64,000 bases of DNA, taken from assembly GCA_041396045.1 (NCBI GenBank), contig JAWKZI010000007.1:1-64000 (forward strand). Reading direction: 5' to 3'. Under the pieces are notes generated by a model. The model searched no databases. It was given only the letters and a program-made list of their open reading frames with translations, and was not told the origin of the DNA. Of this stretch, positions 17,218-26,381 are shown piece by piece. Both the position numbers and the translations under genes were made by a program. This DNA is from SHZI01 sp041396045. Lineage in GTDB: Bacteria > Pseudomonadota > Gammaproteobacteria > Steroidobacterales > GCA-2729495. Numbering within the stretch: the first letter of the stretch is position 1; each line of letters begins with the position of its first letter.

Positions 17218-17970
17218 ATGACCAACCAGCTGCCACTTGCCGGAAAGTGGGCTCTGATCACCGGCGCAGGTCGGCGGGTGGGCGCGGCCATTGCACGAGC
17301 GTTGCACGCCGAGGGCAGCAGTGTGGCGATTCACTATCGGGGTTCTGCCGGGGATGCCGCTCGCCTGGCTGAAGAGTTCAATGCGCTACGCCATGGTTCC
17401 GCGCTAACCGTTCAAGCCGATCTGCTGGATACAAGCCACCTGGACCAGCTCGTCAGCCAGGTAGTCAGTCAGGCGGGGCGCCTCGACATCCTCATCAACA
17501 ATGCCTCCAGTTTCTATGCCACGCCACTGGCCGATATCAGCGAGCAGCAATGGACAGACCTGCTCGGCACCAATCTGAAAGCCCCGCTGTTTCTGGCCCG
17601 AGCTGCCCTGCCCCACCTCAAGGCAGCGCATGGCGTGATCATCAATATTGTCGACATACATGCGATCCGGCCGCTCCGCGACCACACCTTGTATGGGGCT
17701 GCCAAAGCCGGCCTGGCCTTTGTGACCCGCGCGCTCGCCCGGGACCTGGCGCCAGAAGTGCGGGTCAATGGCGTGGCGCCGGGCGCCATTCTGTGGCCGG
17801 AAGATGGCATTTCTGATCGCACCCGGGAGTCAGTGCTGAAGCAGATTCCCATGAAGCGCACGGGTGATCCGACGGACATTGCGAGTTGTGTGGTCTACCT
17901 GGTCAGGGATGCCCAGTATGTCACCGGACAGATAATCGCCGTTGATGGTGGCCGCAGTATCGGCTGGTAA
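17218..17970 (+). CDS. folM: Pteridine reductase / FolM-like short-chain dehydrogenase
   Basis: This 250-residue SDR has the NADPH-binding motif TGAGRRVG. The double Arg after the glycine loop is characteristic of pteridine reductases. It also has NNAS at residues about 91-94, the YGAAKAG catalytic Tyr-Lys pair and a C-terminal GGRSIGW. It probably reduces dihydropterins or dihydrofolate. It converges with folK (20-bp gap), which supports a folate or pterin role. The frame is open upstream to 17113, but the family N-terminus fits ATG 17218. The exact substrate is inferred. Confidence 0.75.
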   Translation: MTNQLPLAGKWALITGAGRRVGAAIARALHAEGSSVAIHYRGSAGDAARLAEEFNALRHGSALTVQADLLDTSHLDQLVSQVVSQAGRLDILINNASSFYATPLADISEQQWTDLLGTNLKAPLFLARAALPHLKAAHGVIINIVDIHAIRPLRDHTLYGAAKAGLAFVTRALARDLAPEVRVNGVAPGAILWPEDGISDRTRESVLKQIPMKRTGDPTDIASCVVYLVRDAQYVTGQIIAVDGGRSIGW

Positions 17971-17990
17971 CCCCGGCTGATCACCGGGTT

Positions 17991-18512
17991 TCAGACCCAC
18001 TCGCCCTGCTGACCCAGCTTGCCGACCGCCTGCAGCGGGTGCTTCGCCTGATCGAATTCCGCCCATAACTTCGCCATCGTCTCACCAGTTTCCGGGTGGC
18101 GCAGATTCGGAGCGAGCTCGGCCAGGGGTCGTAGCACGAAGGCGTACCGGCGGATATCAGCGCGCGGCACGCGAATCGGCGGATCGGGCAGAATCGCGTC
18201 GCCATAGAGCAGCAGATCCAGATCCAGGCTGCGCGGCCCGAAGCGCTCGGTACCCCGCAGCCGCCCGGCGAGTTTGTGCACCTGCTCCAGTTCATCGACG
18301 ACCTTGAGTGGTGGCTGAGCAGTCTGGAAGCGGAATACCAGATTCAGAAAGTCATCGCCCTCGAAGCCCACCGGCGGATTGCGGTAGACACTGGACATCT
18401 CCAGCCGGCCAAAGCGTGCGTGCAACTCCCTGCACGCCAGACGGATATTCTGCTCCGGCGCCAGGTTGCTGCCACCGCTGATGTAAACGTCCACACACGG
18501 CACTGCGGGCAT
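17991..18512 (-). CDS. folK: 2-amino-4-hydroxy-6-hydroxymethyldihydropteridine pyrophosphokinase
   Basis: This 173-residue HPPK contains the family signatures ISGGSNLAPEQN, SSVYRNPPVG and FGPRSLDLDLLLYGD (the classical RDLDLDLL-type motif). It transfers pyrophosphate from ATP to the hydroxymethyl pterin, the step before dihydropteroate synthase. ATG 18512 shares one base with the folB stop (TGATG), so the two genes are translationally coupled. The frame runs upstream to 18626, but that would overlap folB heavily. Confidence 0.92.
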   Translation of the reverse strand: MPAVPCVDVYISGGSNLAPEQNIRLACRELHARFGRLEMSSVYRNPPVGFEGDDFLNLVFRFQTAQPPLKVVDELEQVHKLAGRLRGTERFGPRSLDLDLLLYGDAILPDPPIRVPRADIRRYAFVLRPLAELAPNLRHPETGETMAKLWAEFDQAKHPLQAVGKLGQQGEWV

Positions 18513-18895
18513 CAGCGTTGTTTTCCGGCGCCGCCTCGCTCTGCCTTGCTGCCGCGCTCGATGATCACCCCCACGTCGCGCGAGCCGCGAATCGCCCAGG
18601 GCTTGTGGACAGTCACCCGCACCCACGGAACGCTGAATTCCTTGAGAATGATGCCGGCAACCTGTTCAGCCATGGTTTCAATCAGCTGGAAACGGGACTC
18701 CGCAACAAAAGTCTTGATACGGACACTGAGCGCTTTGTAATCCAGGGTGTCACTGATCTGGTCGCTGCCGGCAGCGCGACTGATATCAGTCGCCATGTCC
18801 AGATCAATACTGACGACCTGCGGGAGTCGGCGCTCCCATTCCCAGATTCCCACAATCGTGCGAATCCGCAGATCGCGCAGAAAAATCGTGTCCAA
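18512..18895 (-). CDS. folB: Dihydroneopterin aldolase
   Basis: This 127-residue protein is of normal length for DHNA. It contains the conserved IVGIWEWERRLPQ start, DTLDYKAL and the catalytic-region segment FQLIETMAEQVA. It converts dihydroneopterin to the hydroxymethyl pterin used by the adjacent folK. It lies 32 bp downstream of tsaD and overlaps folK by one base. The Lys/Arg-rich tail is slightly long. Confidence 0.92.
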   Translation of the reverse strand: MDTIFLRDLRIRTIVGIWEWERRLPQVVSIDLDMATDISRAAGSDQISDTLDYKALSVRIKTFVAESRFQLIETMAEQVAGIILKEFSVPWVRVTVHKPWAIRGSRDVGVIIERGSKAERGGAGKQR

Positions 18896-18927
18896 GTCAG
18901 CCCCTTTTCAGTTTCGGGTCGTCAGTA

Positions 18928-20004
18928 TCAGGCTGACGGGCCACTGGCATCTCTGGCCGTCAGTTCTTCCAGCGGCCAGCGTGGCCGGGCTTCGACGCGC
19001 AGACTGTCAAAGGCATCAGGTGCCAATACCAGCCGCTTGTAGCCGGCAAAGGCGATCATCGCGCCATTGTCGGTGCAGTATTCTGCACGCGGATAGTAAA
19101 CAGTGGCACCAAGCGGCAGCAGTGCGGCCCGCAACTGCTCCCGAAGCGCCCGATTGGCGCCCACGCCGCCAGCGATAACCAGCCTTCGGTGTCCGGTAAC
19201 CGTAATCGCCCTCAAGGATTTGGCCACCAGCGTGTCGACTATCGCCTGCTGATAGTCGGCGGCCAGGTCAGCGCGTGTGCTATCGGTAGTTGCAGCACCG
19301 ACTGACTCCGCCAGGCAGCCATCTGCACTCAGTGCGCGAACCTTGAGCGCCAGCGCGGTCTTCAGACCACTGAAACTGAAATTAAGCCCGGGGTCCCTCA
19401 GCATGGGCCGTGGCAGCCGGAAACGACCGGTCCGGCCGCGATCTGCCAGCCTGGCCAGATGTGGCCCACCCGGATACGGCAATCCAAGCAACTTGGCACC
19501 CTTGTCGAAGGCCTCACCGGCCGCATCGTCCAGCGTTTCTCCCAGGATCCGGTAGCGGCCAAGTCCCGCCACTTCCACCAGAAGGGTGTGGCCGCCGGAC
19601 ACCAGTAGCGCCACGAACGGGAACTCGGGCGGGTCTTCTTCCAGCAAAGCCGCCAGTAGATGCGCTTCCATGTGATGCACCGGCACCGCTGGCACTCGCC
19701 AGCCCATGGCAAGCCCCACCGCGACCGTGGCACCCACCAGCAAGGCGCCGACCAGACCGGGACCGGCGGTATACGCCACCGCGGTCAGTTCGGATGGCGC
19801 AACCGCCGCGTCAGCCAGGGCCCGGTCCACCAATGGCAGCAGCTTGCGAATATGGTCCCTGGAAGCCAGTTCCGGCACCACGCCACCGAAGGGCTGATGG
19901 GTGCTAACCTGGCTGTACAGGCAATGGCTGCGCAGGCCACGCGCTGCGTCATAGACGGCTGCCGCCGTCTCGTCACAGCTGGTTTCAATGCCTAGAATGA
20001 TCAC
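18928..20004 (-). CDS. tsaD: tRNA N6-threonylcarbamoyladenosine biosynthesis protein
   Basis: This Kae1/Gcp-family protein (358 residues from GTG 20004) starts with VIILGIETSCDETAAAV and carries the metal-binding HHMEAHL and the nucleotide-binding VSGGHTLLVEV. With TsaB, TsaC and TsaE it makes the t6A37 modification of ANN-decoding tRNAs. The frame is open to a TTG at 20037. GTG 20004 aligns with the usual M-x-x-LGIETSCDET start and is preferred. It begins the tsaD-folB-folK unit and is divergent from rpsU. Confidence 0.93.
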   Translation of the reverse strand: MIILGIETSCDETAAAVYDAARGLRSHCLYSQVSTHQPFGGVVPELASRDHIRKLLPLVDRALADAAVAPSELTAVAYTAGPGLVGALLVGATVAVGLAMGWRVPAVPVHHMEAHLLAALLEEDPPEFPFVALLVSGGHTLLVEVAGLGRYRILGETLDDAAGEAFDKGAKLLGLPYPGGPHLARLADRGRTGRFRLPRPMLRDPGLNFSFSGLKTALALKVRALSADGCLAESVGAATTDSTRADLAADYQQAIVDTLVAKSLRAITVTGHRRLVIAGGVGANRALREQLRAALLPLGATVYYPRAEYCTDNGAMIAFAGYKRLVLAPDAFDSLRVEARPRWPLEELTARDASGPSA

Positions 20005-20031
20005 GTTGGCTGGTGTCCAATAATTTCCGCT

Positions 20032-20060
20032 TTGCAAATGCCCCGCCGACTGGCTATATT
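20032..20060 (+). promoter_or_regulatory. Sigma-70 promoter for the rpsU-dnaG-rpoD operon
   Basis: TTGCAA (20032-20037) and TATATT (20055-20060) are separated by exactly 17 bases, a near-consensus housekeeping promoter. Predicted transcription starts near 20067, giving a leader of about 120 nt before rpsU. Confidence 0.65.
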
Positions 20061-20062
20061 TT

Positions 20063-20094
20063 CCGGCTCATCCGGCCACAGAGCCGGTTTTTTT
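20063..20094 (+). terminator. Intrinsic terminator-like hairpin at the start of the rpsU leader
   Basis: CCGGCTC (20063-20069) pairs with GAGCCGG (20081-20087) and is followed at once by seven T residues. It points towards rpsU and sits directly after the predicted promoter, between two divergent genes. It therefore does not end any annotated gene on the plus strand. It may attenuate the operon or stop antisense transcription coming out of tsaD. Confidence 0.65.
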
Positions 20095-20186
20095 CGCCCG
20101 CTGGCCAAAATCGTCTCCGGATGTCCCTGCAAGCGCAGCGGCAACTTGAACGACGCCGCAGGGCACAACGTTGAAGGATTACGAAC

Positions 20187-20402
20187 TTGCCCGGCGTTCG
20201 AGTACGAGAAAACGAGCATTTTGACGCAGCCCTCCGGCGTTTCAAGCGCGCCTGCGAAAAAGCGGGGGTACTCACCGAACTCCGTCGTCGGGAGTTCTAT
20301 GAAAAGCCGACCCAGGAGCGCAAGCGCAAGAAGGCCGCAGCCGTCAAGCGGCAAGAAAAGCGCAACTCCCGCGAAACCAACCGCCGCAAACGGCTTTACT
20401 AG
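20187..20402 (+). CDS. rpsU: 30S ribosomal protein S21
   Basis: This 71-residue basic protein closely matches bS21, with VRENEHFDAALRRFKR, CEKAG and FYEKPTQERKRKKA. The start codon is TTG at 20187, preceded by AAGGA. It gives the expected PGVRVREN N-terminus, and no ATG is available. It is the first gene of the macromolecular synthesis operon. A rare start codon in such a gene may lower its translation relative to its mRNA level. Confidence 0.96.
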   Translation: MPGVRVRENEHFDAALRRFKRACEKAGVLTELRRREFYEKPTQERKRKKAAAVKRQEKRNSRETNRRKRLY

Positions 20403-20426
20403 CGGTTTCAGGGCAGATATCCAGCT

Positions 20427-20879
20427 GTGTCGCCACTGAAAGGCCGCATCCAGGACGACATGAAGGCCGCGATGCGGGCTGGCGACAAGATCCGCTTGGT
20501 TACCATTCGCATGCTGCTGGCCGCCATCAAGCAACGCGAGGTGGACGAGCGTACTGATACCACTGACACCGCAGTCCTGCAGATTCTGGAGCGCATGATC
20601 AAACAGCGCCGGGAGTCAGCCAGCCAGTTTGCCGCCGGCCAGCGGCCGGAGCTGGAGGCCAGGGAACTCGCCGAAATAGAAATTCTGCAGACCTACCTGC
20701 CTGCTCCGTTGTCGGCCGCCGAACTCGATGCCCTGATCAACGACGCCATCGCCAGCGCCGGCGCTACCACCATGAAAGACATGGGCAAGGTCATGGCAAC
20801 CCTGCGCGACAAAGCCCAGGGACGAGCAGATTTCGCAACGATTGGCGACAAGGTCAAAGCACGCCTGTCACCGAAGTAG
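20427..20879 (+). CDS. GatB/YqeY domain-containing protein
   Basis: This 150-residue helical protein of the YqeY family starts with GTG at 20427. It has the typical start (LKGRIQDDMKAAMRAGDK), IRMLLAAIKQREVD, EIEILQTYLPAPLS and MGKVMATLRDKAQGRAD. The domain resembles the C-terminal tRNA-binding tail of GatB, and the stand-alone proteins have no settled role. It sits 24 bp after rpsU and before dnaG, the usual order in many proteobacteria. Confidence 0.9.
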   Translation: MSPLKGRIQDDMKAAMRAGDKIRLVTIRMLLAAIKQREVDERTDTTDTAVLQILERMIKQRRESASQFAAGQRPELEARELAEIEILQTYLPAPLSAAELDALINDAIASAGATTMKDMGKVMATLRDKAQGRADFATIGDKVKARLSPK

Positions 20880-20948
20880 GCGGCTGGAAGTCGCCCGCTA
20901 TCGACCCGGCGATACCGGATATCCATTTTCAGGAGGCAGGCCGCCAAG

Positions 20949-22784
20949 GTGAGCGGGCTCATTCCCCAGGACTTCATCGACGACCTGGTACAACGGGCTG
21001 ATATCGTCGAGGTTGTCGGCAGCCGCGTGCCCCTGACCAAGGCGGGCCGGGAATACAAGGCGCGTTGCCCGTTCCATACTGAAAAGACGCCATCGTTCTG
21101 GGTGAGTCCGCAGAAGGGCTTCTACCATTGCTTCGGCTGCGGCGCACACGGCACCGCACTGGGCTTTCTGATGGCCTATGAGCAGCTGGAATTCCCGGTT
21201 GCGGTGGAGGAACTGGCGCGCAGCGTTGGCGTGGAAGTACCGCGCACCGACAGTGGCGAGCGGGTGTCCCTGGAACCGCTTTATGTCCAACTCGACCGGG
21301 CGGCCCAGCTCTTCAGGCAGGCATTGAGAGACCACCCGGTGCCCATTGAGTATCTCAAACAGCGTGGACTGGATGGCGAGACGGCGCGCGAATTCGGCAT
21401 CGGATATGCGCCACCGGCCTGGGACACGTTGCTGTCTGCCTGTGGTGACACCGAGGAAGCGCGTCTGCAACTGCTGGCGGCAGGCCTGATCATTGCGCGC
21501 GACTCCGGCGGCTATTACGACCGCTTCCGCGATCGGGTCATGTTTCCAATTCGCGACTCCCGCGGACGCACGATTGCCTTTGGCGGGCGTGTGCTGACGA
21601 CGGGTGAACCCAAGTATCTCAATTCACCCGAAACTGCTGTATTCCACAAGGGTCGCGAGCTATATGGCCTGTACGAAGCCCGGCGTGCCGACCGCAAGCT
21701 GGAGCGATTGCTGGTCGTCGAGGGCTATATGGACGTGGTCATGCTGGCCGCACACGGGGTCCGCAATGTTGTTGGAACCCTGGGCACCGCGACCACCACC
21801 GAGCACTTGCGGCGGATCTTTGCCGTCGTCCCCGAACTGATCTTTTGTTTCGATGGCGACCGTGCCGGGCGCGACGCAGCCTGGCGCGCCATGCAAGTTT
21901 GCCTCCCCACCCTGCACGACGGCCGTCAGGTACGATTTCTGCTGCTGCCAGACGGCGAAGATCCGGATTCGCTGGTGCGTCAGGAGGGCGCAGCAGCATT
22001 CAACGACCGAATTGCCCAGAGCCTGCCGCTGTCCCGGTTCATGCTCGATACGCTCGCTCGTGATCTTGATCTCGGCACTGCGGATGGCAAGGCGCGACTG
22101 GCTGCACTGGCCAGACCTCTGCTGACGCAACTGCCGGACGGCGTATACCGCGAACTGCTGGCCACCGAACTGGCAAAGCACATCGGCCTGCCCACCGATC
22201 GCCTGGAGGCTTTGCTGAGCCAGGGCACGCCAGCGGTTTCGGGGGCGGCCACAGGCCCACATCCGGCGGCCGCGGCTGGGCCAGCCGGACGGCCAGACAG
22301 TCCCGCGATCCGGCTCATCACGGCGCACATCCAGGGTTCTTCCCGGGGTTCCTCCAGGGGCTCGGTGAGCCGCCAGGCAATCTCCCTGCTGTTGCACTTC
22401 CCGCAGGTGGCTGCCGAAGTGCCCTTGCCACCGAACCTCGAGATGTCAGGACAGCGGGGCGTTACGCTCCTCAGGGAGCTGCACCAGTTGGCTGCGACCC
22501 GGCCTGACGTGTCATCGGCAGTGCTGCTGGAACGCTTCCGGGACCGGCCGGAACTGCCGCATATGGCCCTGCTCCTGACCGAAGAGCCCCTGGTAGACGC
22601 TGACGGCGCTACCGCGGAGTTCCGCGGCTGCCTGCTGCGATTGCTGGCGACTGCCACGCAACAGGAACTGGCGGAATTGCTGCGCAAGGCCGATCAGGAT
22701 GGCCTCAGCGCTTCGGAACGCGAGCGCCTGGCCGCACTCCAACGGTCTGTAGTGGCTGACGGACGCCCAAATGACCCGACCTGA
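20949..22784 (+). CDS. dnaG: DNA primase
   Basis: This 611-residue primase has a CHC2 zinc finger (CPFHTEKTPSFWV then FHCFGC-type YHCFGCGAHG, residues about 38-64). A TOPRIM catalytic core follows, with VVEGYMDVVML and FCFDGDRAGRDAAWRA, and then a DnaB-interacting C-terminal helical region. It makes RNA primers for replication. A Pro/Ala/Ser-rich linker (about 430-475) separates core and tail. The start is GTG 20949. It is the third gene of the operon. Confidence 0.96.
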   Translation: MSGLIPQDFIDDLVQRADIVEVVGSRVPLTKAGREYKARCPFHTEKTPSFWVSPQKGFYHCFGCGAHGTALGFLMAYEQLEFPVAVEELARSVGVEVPRTDSGERVSLEPLYVQLDRAAQLFRQALRDHPVPIEYLKQRGLDGETAREFGIGYAPPAWDTLLSACGDTEEARLQLLAAGLIIARDSGGYYDRFRDRVMFPIRDSRGRTIAFGGRVLTTGEPKYLNSPETAVFHKGRELYGLYEARRADRKLERLLVVEGYMDVVMLAAHGVRNVVGTLGTATTTEHLRRIFAVVPELIFCFDGDRAGRDAAWRAMQVCLPTLHDGRQVRFLLLPDGEDPDSLVRQEGAAAFNDRIAQSLPLSRFMLDTLARDLDLGTADGKARLAALARPLLTQLPDGVYRELLATELAKHIGLPTDRLEALLSQGTPAVSGAATGPHPAAAAGPAGRPDSPAIRLITAHIQGSSRGSSRGSVSRQAISLLLHFPQVAAEVPLPPNLEMSGQRGVTLLRELHQLAATRPDVSSAVLLERFRDRPELPHMALLLTEEPLVDADGATAEFRGCLLRLLATATQQELAELLRKADQDGLSASERERLAALQRSVVADGRPNDPT

Positions 22785-22837
22785 CGAAAATGAGCCTGCA
22801 CAAGGCCAGCTCCGCTAGTGCCAGGAACCCGAAAGCT

Positions 22838-22866
22838 TTGGGCCACCCGGCGTCGTCCTGTACAAT
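22838..22866 (+). promoter_or_regulatory. Promoter upstream of rpoD
   Basis: TTGGGC (22838-22843) is followed after 17 bases by TACAAT (22861-22866). It lies in the 150-bp gap between dnaG and rpoD, so rpoD probably has its own promoter in addition to the operon promoter. The 15 bases from TACAAT onwards recur exactly before the GTPase gene at 46124. Confidence 0.5.
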
Positions 22867-22934
22867 GACCGGCTCTTTTTTCACTTTTATCTATCTGAAT
22901 TTACCCCATCCAAATGGCGAGGGCTGACGTGTGA

Positions 22935-24809
22935 GTGAGCCGAACACAACTACAGAACAACAATCGCGAGCTGAAGCTGCTAATTGCCCGCGGCAAAGAG
23001 CAAGGCTATCTCACCTACGCTGAGGTGAACGATCACCTGCCCAACGATATCGTCGATCCGGAGCAAATCGAAGATATCGTGAACATGATCAATGACATGG
23101 GCATCACGGTCTACGAAAAAGCACCGGACAGCGAATCGATCCTGCTGTCGGATGCCCCGGTCGCCACCGACGACGAAGCCACCGAAGAAGCCGCTCAGGC
23201 AATCGCCACCGTCGACAGCGAGTTCGGCCGCACTACCGATCCTGTTCGCATGTACATGCGTGAAATGGGCACCGTAGAGCTGCTGACCCGTGAAGGCGAG
23301 ATCCGTATTGCCAAGCGCATTGAAGAGGGCCTGAACGAGGTCAAGCTGGCCGTATCGATGTTTCCCGGCACCATCGACGTCCTCGCCGCGGCCTACGCGC
23401 CCATCCAGGCGGGCGAGTCCCGTCTGCAGGATCTGTTGACCGGCTTTATTGATCCCAATGCGCCCGACGAGATCGCTCCGCCCACACAGCGCGATGCAAC
23501 GTCCAGTGACGACAGCAAGGACAGCAAGGACGGGAAGGACGACGATTCGGACGACGACTCGGACGACAGTGAAGCCGAGGAAATCGTTGATCTGGGTCCT
23601 GATCCGGAAGAAGTCGAAAAGCGCATGCAGTCCATTTTCCGCCGGCACAAGCGTGTAGTGGCCGACATGGACAAGCTCGGCGCCACCGACAAAAAGGTGA
23701 TGAAAGCGCGCGAGAAGCTTGCCTCCGAGATCATGGAACTCAAGCTGGCCCCGAAACTGTTCGACCTGCTGGTGCTGGCTCTGCGCGATACCGTGGCAAG
23801 CATCCGGGCCCAGGAGCGGAAGATCATGCAGATCTGCATCCGCGATTGCGGCATGCCCCGCAAGGATTTCCTGGCGACGTTCCCTGCCAACGAAACCAAT
23901 CTGAATTGGGTCGACAAGCACATCAAGGCCAAGCGCAAGCATTCTTCGGCCTTGCTGAAGGTACGCGACGAGATTCAGAAGGCCCAGAAACGGCTTCAGG
24001 TCATCAGCGACGACTCCCATTTGTCGATACCGGAAATCAAGGACATCAACCGCGAGATGTCGATCGGTGAGGCCAAGGCCCGACGCGCCAAGAAGGAGAT
24101 GGTAGAGGCCAACCTGCGCCTCGTCATATCCATCGCCAAGAAGTACACGAACCGCGGCCTGCAATTCCTGGACCTTATTCAGGAAGGCAACATTGGCCTT
24201 ATGAAAGCTGTCGACAAGTTTGAGTACCGCCGGGGTTACAAATTTTCCACCTATGCAACCTGGTGGATCCGACAGGCAATTACACGCTCCATCGCCGACC
24301 AGGCCCGCACGATCCGTATCCCGGTACACATGATCGAAACCATCAACAAGCTCAACCGGATTTCCCGGCAGATGCTGCAGGAGATGGGTCGCGAGCCGAC
24401 GCCGGATGAGCTGGCGCTGCGCATGGACATGCCGGAAGACAAGGTCCGCAAGGTTCTGAAGATTGCCAAGGAGCCGATTTCGATGGAAACACCGATCGGC
24501 GACGACGAGGATTCACATCTCGGGGATTTCATCGAGGACGTAACGGTATCGTCACCCATCGAAGCGGCAACGACCGAGAGCCTCAAGGAAACCACCCACA
24601 ACGTGCTGGCTGGCCTGACGCCTCGCGAGGCCAAGGTTCTGCGCATGCGTTTTGGCATCGACATGAACACCGACCACACGCTTGAAGAGGTCGGCAAACA
24701 GTTCGATGTGACGCGCGAGCGGATCCGGCAAATAGAGGCCAAGGCACTGCGCAAACTCCGGCACCCTTCGCGCAGCGATCAATTGCGAAGCTTCCTGATT
24801 GACGACTGA
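22935..24809 (+). CDS. rpoD: RNA polymerase primary sigma factor (sigma-70)
   Basis: This 624-residue RpoD has region 1.1 at the N-terminus (LIARGKEQGYLTYAEVNDHLP) and region 1.2 (DPVRMYMREMG). A non-conserved region follows, with a very acidic Asp/Ser/Lys stretch at about 190-216. Regions 2-4 include LRLVISIAKKYTNRG, YKFSTYATWWIRQAI, and the helix-turn-helix region 4.2 (RERIRQIEAKALRKLRHP). It directs housekeeping transcription. GTG 22935 is the likely start, although another GTG lies four bases upstream out of frame. It ends the operon. Confidence 0.97.
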   Translation: MSRTQLQNNNRELKLLIARGKEQGYLTYAEVNDHLPNDIVDPEQIEDIVNMINDMGITVYEKAPDSESILLSDAPVATDDEATEEAAQAIATVDSEFGRTTDPVRMYMREMGTVELLTREGEIRIAKRIEEGLNEVKLAVSMFPGTIDVLAAAYAPIQAGESRLQDLLTGFIDPNAPDEIAPPTQRDATSSDDSKDSKDGKDDDSDDDSDDSEAEEIVDLGPDPEEVEKRMQSIFRRHKRVVADMDKLGATDKKVMKAREKLASEIMELKLAPKLFDLLVLALRDTVASIRAQERKIMQICIRDCGMPRKDFLATFPANETNLNWVDKHIKAKRKHSSALLKVRDEIQKAQKRLQVISDDSHLSIPEIKDINREMSIGEAKARRAKKEMVEANLRLVISIAKKYTNRGLQFLDLIQEGNIGLMKAVDKFEYRRGYKFSTYATWWIRQAITRSIADQARTIRIPVHMIETINKLNRISRQMLQEMGREPTPDELALRMDMPEDKVRKVLKIAKEPISMETPIGDDEDSHLGDFIEDVTVSSPIEAATTESLKETTHNVLAGLTPREAKVLRMRFGIDMNTDHTLEEVGKQFDVTRERIRQIEAKALRKLRHPSRSDQLRSFLIDD

Positions 24810-24838
24810 GTATTGACGACGAAGTCGCCGTAGAGTGT

Positions 24839-24874
24839 CTTCAGCCGCAAATCGAACAGCAATTGCGGCTGAAG
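24839..24874. terminator. Hairpin between convergent rpoD and the glutamate-synthase-like gene
   Basis: CTTCAGCCGCAA (24839-24850) and TTGCGGCTGAAG (24863-24874) form a perfect 12-bp stem with a 12-base loop in the gap between two convergent stops. There is no T tract, so it may block read-through from both sides or protect 3' ends rather than act as a classical terminator. Confidence 0.5.
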
Positions 24875-24880
24875 CCGCCA

Positions 24881-26356
24881 CTACACAACCGGATAGAGTT
24901 CGTCCAGGGGTACAGAGCGGCCATTTGCCTGCACGATGCGGCAATGTTGCCGCCTTAGCTGACGCACTTCCGGCACGCCGCAGGAGTGGGCGATCACACT
25001 CACTTCATGTTCCATGTTCTGCTGATAGCGCATGACCCGCGCGGCCTTGTCCGCCGGCACCAGGCCGCGCTGCAGATGGGGATCGTGCGTTGTGATGCCC
25101 GTCGGGCAGGTGTTCTGGTTACAGCGCAATGCCTGAATACAGCCAAGCGCAAACATGAAGCCGCGGGCGGACGTCACGAAGTCGGCTCCCATGCACAATG
25201 CCCACGCGACATTCGCCGGGGTGGTCAGCTTGCCACTGGCGACAAGCCGGATACGTTCCTTCAGGCCGTGACGGCGCAACATGTCAACGATGAGTGGCAG
25301 GCTTTCCCGAATGGGCAGGCCCACGTTGTCGATCAGGGCCATGGGCGCCGCACCCGTACCCCCGTCGCCGGAATCCAGCGTGATGAAATCAGGCGCCGAT
25401 TCTTCACCACGGCGATGCACCTCGGCAAACAGCGCCTCAAGCCAGTGCGACGAGCCGATCACGGTCTTGAAACCCACGGGCTTGCCCGTCAGTTCCCGCA
25501 CCCGCCCGATGAAATCCAGCAGTTCTACCGGGTCACTGATTTCTGTATGCCGGTTTGGGCTCAGTGAATCATGGCCGGCCGGAATGCCACGAATCGCGGC
25601 AATCTCCGGCGTCACTTTGGCACCGGGAAGGATGCCGCCCTTGCCGGGCTTCGCACCCTGGCTTAATTTCACTTCAATCATGCGCACTTGCGGATGAGCT
25701 GCCAGTTCAACCAGGCGCCCTTCATCCAGTTGCCCGTTCGCATCTCGCACACCGTACTTCGCGGTACCCATCTGAAACACGATGTCGGCACCACCTTCGA
25801 GATGGTAAGGCGCCAGGCCTCCCTCGCCGGTATTCAGCCAGCAGCCAGCCGCCTGAGTGCCCCTGGATAACGCCTGAACCGCCGGTTTGGAGATTGCGCC
25901 AAAGCTCATCGCGGAGACATGAAAGAAGCGATCAGTCGTGTACGGTTGACGACAGAACTGGCCGATGGTCAAAGGTGCCGTTGGTCGATGGTCCTCATCG
26001 AGTGCCGGGAAGGGCGCGTTGACGAAAATGGCGGTCCCCACCGGCCGAAGATCGCGGGTGGAACCAAAGGCGACTGTGCTGTCGACACCCTTGGCAGCCC
26101 GGTATGCCCATGCACGCTCAGCTCGATTGAAGGGCAGTTCTTCGCGGTCCATCGCGAAAAAGTACTGACGAAAGAACTCTCCCATCGTCTCGAACGTATA
26201 GCGGAATCGCCCGACCACCGGAAAATTGCGGCGGATCGCGTGCTTGGTCTGAGTAATGTCGACCACGTACATGACACCGACTGCCAGCGCCCCGAGGCCG
26301 ATGGCAATGACAAAGACTGCCGAGAAAATTCCGAGAATGCTGGAAACGACATCCAA
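24881..26356 (-). CDS. FMN-binding glutamate synthase family protein
   Basis: This 491-residue membrane-anchored protein (hydrophobic residues about 5-30) is homologous to the FMN domain of the glutamate synthase large subunit. Seen motifs are HVSAMSFGAISKPAVQAL, NTGEGGLAPYH, VKLSQGAKPGKGG, DGGTGAAP and the 3Fe-4S cluster Cys pattern CIQALRCNQNTCPTG. It lacks the glutaminase domain of GltB, so it is not a complete glutamate synthase. Stand-alone versions of this family have no agreed reaction. It follows the EEP-phosphatase gene by 25 bp on the same strand. Confidence 0.82.
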   Translation of the reverse strand: MDVVSSILGIFSAVFVIAIGLGALAVGVMYVVDITQTKHAIRRNFPVVGRFRYTFETMGEFFRQYFFAMDREELPFNRAERAWAYRAAKGVDSTVAFGSTRDLRPVGTAIFVNAPFPALDEDHRPTAPLTIGQFCRQPYTTDRFFHVSAMSFGAISKPAVQALSRGTQAAGCWLNTGEGGLAPYHLEGGADIVFQMGTAKYGVRDANGQLDEGRLVELAAHPQVRMIEVKLSQGAKPGKGGILPGAKVTPEIAAIRGIPAGHDSLSPNRHTEISDPVELLDFIGRVRELTGKPVGFKTVIGSSHWLEALFAEVHRRGEESAPDFITLDSGDGGTGAAPMALIDNVGLPIRESLPLIVDMLRRHGLKERIRLVASGKLTTPANVAWALCMGADFVTSARGFMFALGCIQALRCNQNTCPTGITTHDPHLQRGLVPADKAARVMRYQQNMEHEVSVIAHSCGVPEVRQLRRQHCRIVQANGRSVPLDELYPVV

Positions 26357-26381
26357 AACTGTACGTCCTGTGGTCCGTTCG

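Noticed and set aside
22980..24329. 449-codon minus-strand open frame
   Set aside because: It is antisense to rpoD and is explained by codon bias of the sense gene.
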